From contig QLUC01000063.1 in NCBI GenBank assembly GCA_018725275.1, positions 1 to 9,896 on the forward strand: a stretch of DNA of 9,896 nucleotides. Reading direction: 5' to 3'. The position numbers were made by a program, and so were the translations under genes. The stretch is from Bacillota bacterium. Lineage in GTDB: Bacteria; Bacillota; UBA994. Under the pieces are notes generated by a model that was given only the letters and a program-made list of their open reading frames with translations, ran no database searches and was not told the origin of the DNA. Positions 6,469 to 9,896 of this stretch are shown in pieces (position 1 is the stretch's first letter; the number at the start of each line of letters is the position of its first letter).

Positions 6469-6711
6469 ATGAAAATCTTAACACTAGAATTTTGCGTCGG
6501 TACGGCCTGCCATATGAAGGGCACGCCGGACATCATCGCCGCTGTCGAGGCATTGCCTCCGGAGATGCGCAGTAATATATTGCTTCGCCTAACCCATTGC
6601 CTAGGGAATTGTGGTGCCGGCCCGAATGTCAAATTTGATGGCATTTTGCATTCACGAGTCACCGTTGACTCGCTATCGGATCTTCTCAAGCGGTATTTTC
6701 AACAAGAATAA
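6469..6711 (+). CDS. NuoE-like thioredoxin-fold [2Fe-2S] protein (second copy)
   Basis: An 80-residue paralogue of the protein at 3355. C9/C14 (FCVGTACHMKG) and C44/C48 (CLGNCGAGP) keep the C-x4-C...C-x3-C spacing for one [2Fe-2S] cluster. CLGNCGAGPNV is closer to true NuoE than the CQEHC of the first copy. I start it at ATG 6469, 7 nt after an AGGAGG (6456-6461) that overlaps the phosphatase stop codon. The in-frame TTG at 6463 lies too close to that site. It stands 11 nt before the group B hydrogenase, so it is the likely electron carrier or subunit for that enzyme. Confidence 0.87.
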   Translation: MKILTLEFCVGTACHMKGTPDIIAAVEALPPEMRSNILLRLTHCLGNCGAGPNVKFDGILHSRVTVDSLSDLLKRYFQQE

Positions 6712-6722
6712 GAGGTGAGATT

Positions 6723-8156
6723 ATGCCCAACCACAATTCCGATATCGCCAGAATCAGACGCGAAATCTATGCTGCCATAGCAGATATGGCTTGGCGAGAC
6801 AGCCTATCCGCAGAGATTGACGACTTCCCGGATAAGTTCATCTCTCTACAAACCATGCGTTATCGTTGCTGCGAGCATAAAGAGAAAGCCATCATCAAGG
6901 AGCGCTTGCGTGTGGCCCTAGGACTCACTTTGTACGAAATCGACAAACACATGACCTTAAGTGACATGGCGAAACTAGCTCTCAGTAAACCGCTCAAACC
7001 GTCCAGGTGTACCTTGGAGATGTTGTCGGTGGCCTGCGACCGTTGTCCCTTTGAAAAATATATCATTACCGATGCCTGCCGCAATTGTGTGGCCCACCAC
7101 TGCTGCGTGGTCTGCCCGAAAGATGCTATCACCATCGTCCACAACCGTGCCTATATTGACCGCAATCGTTGTGTTGAGTGCGGTTTGTGCGAAAGGAATT
7201 GTCCTTTCCGGGCCATCATCCAAGTCACACGCCCCTGCGAGCAGGCTTGTGCCGCCAAAGCAATTACGCGGGACCAGCACAATGCCGCGGTTATTGATTG
7301 TGAAACATGTGTCAACTGTGCGGCCTGTATACCGGCCTGCCCCTTTGGCTCCATTACCGCCTACACCCAAATAGCACAGGTTATAACCAGGCTCAAGCAA
7401 CATTCTAAGCCCATCCACGCCTTAGTGGCTCCTTCCTTTGTCGGGCAGTTCGGCCCGCGAGGCACACCGGGCGCCCTCCGCTCCGCGCTACTGGCGCTAG
7501 GCTTTACTGCTGTTCATGAAGTCGCCAAGGATGCCCACAAAGTGGTGACGGAGGAAGCACAAGAGCTACAAGAGAGGATCGCCGCCGGCGATGCCTTCAT
7601 GGCCTCGTCCTGTTGCCCGAGCTTTGTGGCCATGATCAAGACACATTACCCCGAGCTGGCTGGTTCGCTATCTTCGGCCCCCTCACCGATGGCCCTGCAA
7701 GCGGCCCTAATTCGCCAAGAGGACCCCCAGGCCACCATAGTCTTTATCGGTCCTTGTATCGCCAAGAAAACCGAAGCCGCTAATTCCGCTTTTGTGGATG
7801 CTGTCCTAACTTTTGAGGAGCTCGGCTGTATCTTTGTCGCCACCAATATAAATGTTGCGGCCTTCGAAAATAATGGTGCACTCGACCAGGCTGACGCTTT
7901 GAGCCGAGGATTTGCCAAGGCAGGCGGTGTCAGCAAGGCTATCAGTTGCGCCCTAGGCGATGGCCATAATGTGACCATGCGTGTTGCCAATGGACTTGAG
8001 GAGGTCAGGGACTTGCTCAAGCAAGCCGCGGCAGGCAAATTAGATGCGCAATTTCTTGAGGGCATGGCCTGTGTCGGCGGCTGTATTGCGGGGCCGGGCA
8101 CTCTCATCAAGCCGAATGTGGCCGAAAAACTTCTAGACCGGTACTGTCAGTCGTGA
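6723..8156 (+). CDS. [FeFe]-hydrogenase, group B type
   Basis: A 477-residue, probably monomeric cytosolic iron hydrogenase. After an N-terminal helical region with the YRCCEHKEKAII motif (group B habit), cysteine clusters follow: C119-x2-C122 with C127/C128 and C131; C150-x2-C153-x2-C156-x3-C160; an isolated PCEQAC (C172, C176); and C193/C196-x2-C199-x2-C202-x3-C206. These suggest three to four [4Fe-4S] sites. The H-cluster domain has SSCCP (C297 proton-relay, C298 ligand), GPCIAKKTE (C345, K348) and GMACVGGC (C450, C454). It keeps the VTEEAQEL glutamates expected for proton transfer, unlike HydS, so it is likely catalytic (2H+ + 2e- to H2, or the reverse, with ferredoxin-like partners). The ribosome site is GAGGTG at 6712. 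No HydE/F/G maturases are in the window. Confidence 0.92.
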   Translation: MPNHNSDIARIRREIYAAIADMAWRDSLSAEIDDFPDKFISLQTMRYRCCEHKEKAIIKERLRVALGLTLYEIDKHMTLSDMAKLALSKPLKPSRCTLEMLSVACDRCPFEKYIITDACRNCVAHHCCVVCPKDAITIVHNRAYIDRNRCVECGLCERNCPFRAIIQVTRPCEQACAAKAITRDQHNAAVIDCETCVNCAACIPACPFGSITAYTQIAQVITRLKQHSKPIHALVAPSFVGQFGPRGTPGALRSALLALGFTAVHEVAKDAHKVVTEEAQELQERIAAGDAFMASSCCPSFVAMIKTHYPELAGSLSSAPSPMALQAALIRQEDPQATIVFIGPCIAKKTEAANSAFVDAVLTFEELGCIFVATNINVAAFENNGALDQADALSRGFAKAGGVSKAISCALGDGHNVTMRVANGLEEVRDLLKQAAAGKLDAQFLEGMACVGGCIAGPGTLIKPNVAEKLLDRYCQS

Positions 8157-8164
8157 TCCCCCTG

Positions 8165-8193
8165 TTGTCGAAATATTAGGGGTGTGTTATAGT
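8165..8193 (+). promoter_or_regulatory. Sigma-A promoter of the MFS transporter gene
   Basis: TTGTCG (8165-8170) and TATAGT (8188-8193) are separated by 17 nt, starting 9 nt after the hydrogenase stop. Transcription would start near 8200, leaving a very short leader with the G-run of the ribosome site (8204-8209). No clear terminator separates it from the hydrogenase operon, so read-through is possible. Confidence 0.6.
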
Positions 8194-8215
8194 CAGCAGG
8201 TCTGGGGGGAACGAT

Positions 8216-9448
8216 TTGCGCATCTGGCTTGAGTACCAACAACATTATCGCTCCTACAATTTGAATATCCGCACTCTTCTCTGGCATTATTGTTTATGGC
8301 AAATGGGAGCAGCCATTTATGGACTGCTCTTTCCTTTATACCTGCTCGCGGGCGGACTCGATGAGCAGGCTATGGGGGGTCTGTTCGCCCTTAGTACGCT
8401 GGGGATGGCCCTTACGGCCATCCCTGCCGGTTTGATTGCCGACCGCATTGGCCGCAAACGCAGTTTTGTCATCGGCGCCCTAGCCAGCCTGATAGTGGCG
8501 GTGCTGCGGGCCTCCGTTCTCCACCTCCCTCTCTTGCGCCTGCTGCACTTCGCAGACGGTGCTTTTCTCATGTTATTTATGGCTTCTTACAGCCCCTTTG
8601 TCGCCGAAAACACCAATGCCGAGAACAGGGTGCATGCATTTAGTCTTGGTGCTATGGGCATGCTCGGCGCGGGCATTATCGGCAATTATGTAGGCGGGCT
8701 TTTACCGCGCCTAGGGGCTTCGCTTATGCCCAATCTAGGGGAGGTCAATCTCTATCGGGCCATCTTCTTGGTGGCCCTCCTACTCATGGCCTATTCTTGT
8801 GTTTTTCTGCTTAAGATCAAGGATTCAGCGCGCGAGCAAGGGTCCACTTTAGCAGGAAAATGGACCTGGCCGGACGCATCAGACCTCGGCTTCCTCTGGC
8901 GCTACATGGTAGCCGCAGGGCTCGTGGCACTGGGGGCCGCCCACTTCATGCCCTTTGCCACCCCGTTCTTTCGCCGCACCTTCGCGGCCACCCCGGGCCA
9001 ACTGGGATTGATATTTAGCTTAACTCAACTCACCGTACTTCTCGCTACCGCCATAGCCCCGAGTCTGGCGGCAAAATGGCAACCTATCCCCGCCATCCTG
9101 TTCACCCGCATCATCTCTTTGCCGCTCCTTTTTGGCATTTCTACCGTGACCAGTCTGCCGGTAGCTGGGGGCCTCTTCATGTTGCGCAGTGCCTTCATGC
9201 AAATGTCCTCCCCTCTTGAGACCACCTTCTTCGTTTCGCATATTTCCCCTAAATTTAGGGCCACCGCCAACGGCATAAACAACATGGTCATGAGCTCTTT
9301 GCGTGCCTTGGCTACCTACAGCGCAGGGTTCATCATCACCTCCGCCGGGGTGTTTTCTGGTTACCCAGCGACCATCCAAATTATGCTATTTTGCTACATC
9401 CTTTCAACCTTTTTTTGGTGGTTCTATTTTTCTCCCCGCCGAAAATAA
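8216..9448 (+). CDS. Major facilitator superfamily transporter
   Basis: A 410-residue inner-membrane protein made mostly of hydrophobic helices, about 12 by eye. MFS motif A sits between helices 2 and 3 as GLIADRIGRKR (residues 72-82). A polar central loop (IKDSAREQGSTLAGKWTWPDASD) separates the two six-helix halves. The start is TTG at 8216, with GGGGGGA (8204-8210) upstream. The N-terminal 18 residues before the first helix are polar. The substrate cannot be read from sequence. It resembles the generic drug/metabolite efflux branch. It lies just downstream of the hydrogenase operon but has its own promoter, so a functional link is only possible. Confidence 0.9.
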   Translation: MRIWLEYQQHYRSYNLNIRTLLWHYCLWQMGAAIYGLLFPLYLLAGGLDEQAMGGLFALSTLGMALTAIPAGLIADRIGRKRSFVIGALASLIVAVLRASVLHLPLLRLLHFADGAFLMLFMASYSPFVAENTNAENRVHAFSLGAMGMLGAGIIGNYVGGLLPRLGASLMPNLGEVNLYRAIFLVALLLMAYSCVFLLKIKDSAREQGSTLAGKWTWPDASDLGFLWRYMVAAGLVALGAAHFMPFATPFFRRTFAATPGQLGLIFSLTQLTVLLATAIAPSLAAKWQPIPAILFTRIISLPLLFGISTVTSLPVAGGLFMLRSAFMQMSSPLETTFFVSHISPKFRATANGINNMVMSSLRALATYSAGFIITSAGVFSGYPATIQIMLFCYILSTFFWWFYFSPRRK

Positions 9449-9457
9449 GCTGCGCAC

Positions 9458-9489
9458 TAAAAACCCACAACCTTTCAAGGTTGTGGGTT
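9458..9489 (-). terminator. Rho-independent terminator of the 6S RNA gene, perhaps bidirectional
   Basis: An inverted repeat, AACCCACAACCTT (9462-9474) with AAGGTTGTGGGTT (9477-9489), forms an 11-13 bp stem with a tiny loop. Read on the minus strand it is followed by a run of five T (the last two bases of the stem plus three more) and then AGTGC, the usual form of an intrinsic terminator. Read on the plus strand it lies 13 nt after the MFS stop but is followed by AAAATATT, a poor T-tract. It therefore serves the minus-strand RNA best and may also stop the MFS transcript. Confidence 0.8.
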
Positions 9490-9497
9490 AAAATATT

Positions 9498-9664
9498 CCC
9501 CCGCCATGCCGTGGCCCCTCGTTTTGAACCTGCTCTCCGCAGGTGGGTTGCTTGCTTTATCCCGCGCGAATCCGACTTGCGGCTACCACTTGGAACAAAG
9601 GTTAAACATCCCGTTTTGTTGGTGTTAGGAACAAAACTCCTAGAGCTCACGCACATCGCAGGGC
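9498..9664 (-). ncRNA. ssrS: 6S RNA (RNA polymerase-binding regulatory RNA)
   Basis: On the minus strand, a 5' strand CCCTGCGATGTGCGTG (9663-9648) pairs imperfectly with a 3' strand CACGGCATGGCGGGGG (9513-9498), giving a long interrupted closing stem. The 167-nt span is the 6S size. Within it is an open bubble whose 5' side has the small hairpin TAGGA...TCCTA and whose 3' side has ACCTGCGGAGAGCAGGT, the hairpin typical of the Firmicutes 3' bubble. A terminal stem-loop region around 9550-9610 carries CCGC/GCGG pairing. The 5' bubble segment CTAGGAGTTTTGTTCCTAAC resembles the B. subtilis 6S-1 region copied into product RNA. 6S RNA mimics an open promoter and traps housekeeping-sigma polymerase. 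The terminator directly downstream supports strand and extent. Ends are approximate. Confidence 0.72.
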
Positions 9665-9687
9665 AAAACAAACGATTTATTGCTCTT

Positions 9688-9717
9688 ATCTTAACATGCG
9701 CCAGACCATCTTCGCAA
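9688..9717 (-). promoter_or_regulatory. Possible promoter of the 6S RNA gene
   Basis: On the minus strand, TTGCGA (9717-9712) and TAAGAT (9693-9688) lie 18 nt apart, each 4 of 6 to consensus. Transcription from near 9681 would give a leader of about 18 nt before the first closing-stem base. 6S precursors are often trimmed at the 5' end. The match is weak and other hexamers are possible. Confidence 0.35.
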
Positions 9718-9772
9718 GAGCAAATGTTTCCTCACAACTTGCCATTACTTGCATAAAATAAAGCAGCATCAA

Positions 9773-9896
9773 TGAAGGAGGCGAGTAAATGGAGCTACCC
9801 GGTTGTTGATTATATCCTCACCGGCCTATTAATTTCCCGGGGGTCGAACGTGCTACATGACCTCCTACAACAGGTGGGCAAGTACAAAAAAATTAA
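9773..9896 (+). CDS. Hypothetical small protein, cut by the window end
   Basis: An ATG at 9773 opens a frame that stays open to the last base: MKEASKWSYPVVDYILTGLL, continuing ISRGSNVLHDLLQQVGKYKKI. I do not recognise the family. The segment PVVDYILTGLLISRG is moderately hydrophobic and could be one membrane-associated helix, somewhat like small phage-type or holin-like membrane proteins. No good ribosome site precedes 9773; the strong AAGGAGG (9775-9781) falls inside the frame. The ATG it would serve (9789) gives only six codons before TGA, so either 9773 is the start with an unusual leader or a frameshift lies here. The reading ends at the window edge. Confidence 0.4.

Noticed and set aside
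6975..7418. A 147-codon minus-strand open frame inside the group B hydrogenase
   Set aside because: Antisense shadow of a gene with clear cysteine motifs; no ribosome site and no recognisable family.
8159..8182. CCCC...GGGG inverted repeat as terminator of the hydrogenase operon
   Set aside because: Only four pairs with a loop of about 17 bases and no T-run, and it overlaps the MFS promoter.
9498..9664. 6S RNA read on the plus strand
   Set aside because: The structure folds on either strand, but only the minus strand is followed by a hairpin with a T-tract, and the product-RNA-like segment fits the 5' bubble only in that direction.
9391..9756. A 121-codon plus-strand open frame overlapping the MFS end
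   Set aside because: It runs in another frame through the end of the MFS gene, the terminator hairpin and the 6S RNA region. It has no ribosome site and its product has no protein-like pattern.
9739..9759. TTGCCA and TAAAAT as a promoter for the edge reading frame
   Set aside because: The spacing is only 9 nt, far from the needed 16-18, and no better -35 box sits at the correct distance.

Overview
The window reads as a chromosomal segment of an anaerobic, hydrogen-metabolising member of the Firmicutes (Clostridia; a Peptococcaceae/Syntrophomonadaceae-like relative is my guess). This rests on the [FeFe]-hydrogenase content, strong AGGAGG-type ribosome binding sites, GTG/TTG starts, and the gene order mnmA next to an AI-2E-type permease remnant. 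No species can be named from the sequence alone.

Left part (1-3189, minus strand): a housekeeping/redox operon read right to left from a good sigma-A promoter: an RseC-family membrane protein, thioredoxin, a GntG/LtaE-type threonine aldolase, and tRNA 2-thiouridylase MnmA, all tightly packed. Beyond mnmA lies a frame-broken remnant of an AI-2E family transporter. mnmA carries three copies of a GGGGACGGTTC motif (read on the minus strand) that resembles REP-like dispersed elements. Two of them form a perfect 18-bp tandem duplication that adds residues to the protein.

Centre (3280-8156, plus strand): the most interesting locus, a five-gene operon behind its own promoter, divergent from the first operon. 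Order: small NuoE-like [2Fe-2S] protein; HydS-type protein (2x[4Fe-4S], H-cluster domain, CGGCG-type FeS motif, PAS, helical tail); SpoIIE/PP2C-type phosphatase with an extra C-terminal domain; a second NuoE-like protein; and a group B-type [FeFe]-hydrogenase. ATGA overlaps couple the first three genes. The likely logic is H2/redox sensing by the H-cluster of HydS, relay through PAS to the phosphatase, and a linked second hydrogenase that may be electron partner or target. The phosphatase substrate is not in the window. A Rex-like half-palindrome lies inside the promoter.

Right part (8165-9896): a promoter and a TTG-started 12-TM MFS transporter on the plus strand. A terminator hairpin follows, with its T-tract on the minus strand. 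It closes a convergent minus-strand gene that I identify by structure as 6S RNA (about 9498-9664), including a recognisable product-RNA start region. At the right edge a short open reading frame, MKEASKWSYPVVDYILTGLL..., runs out of the window.
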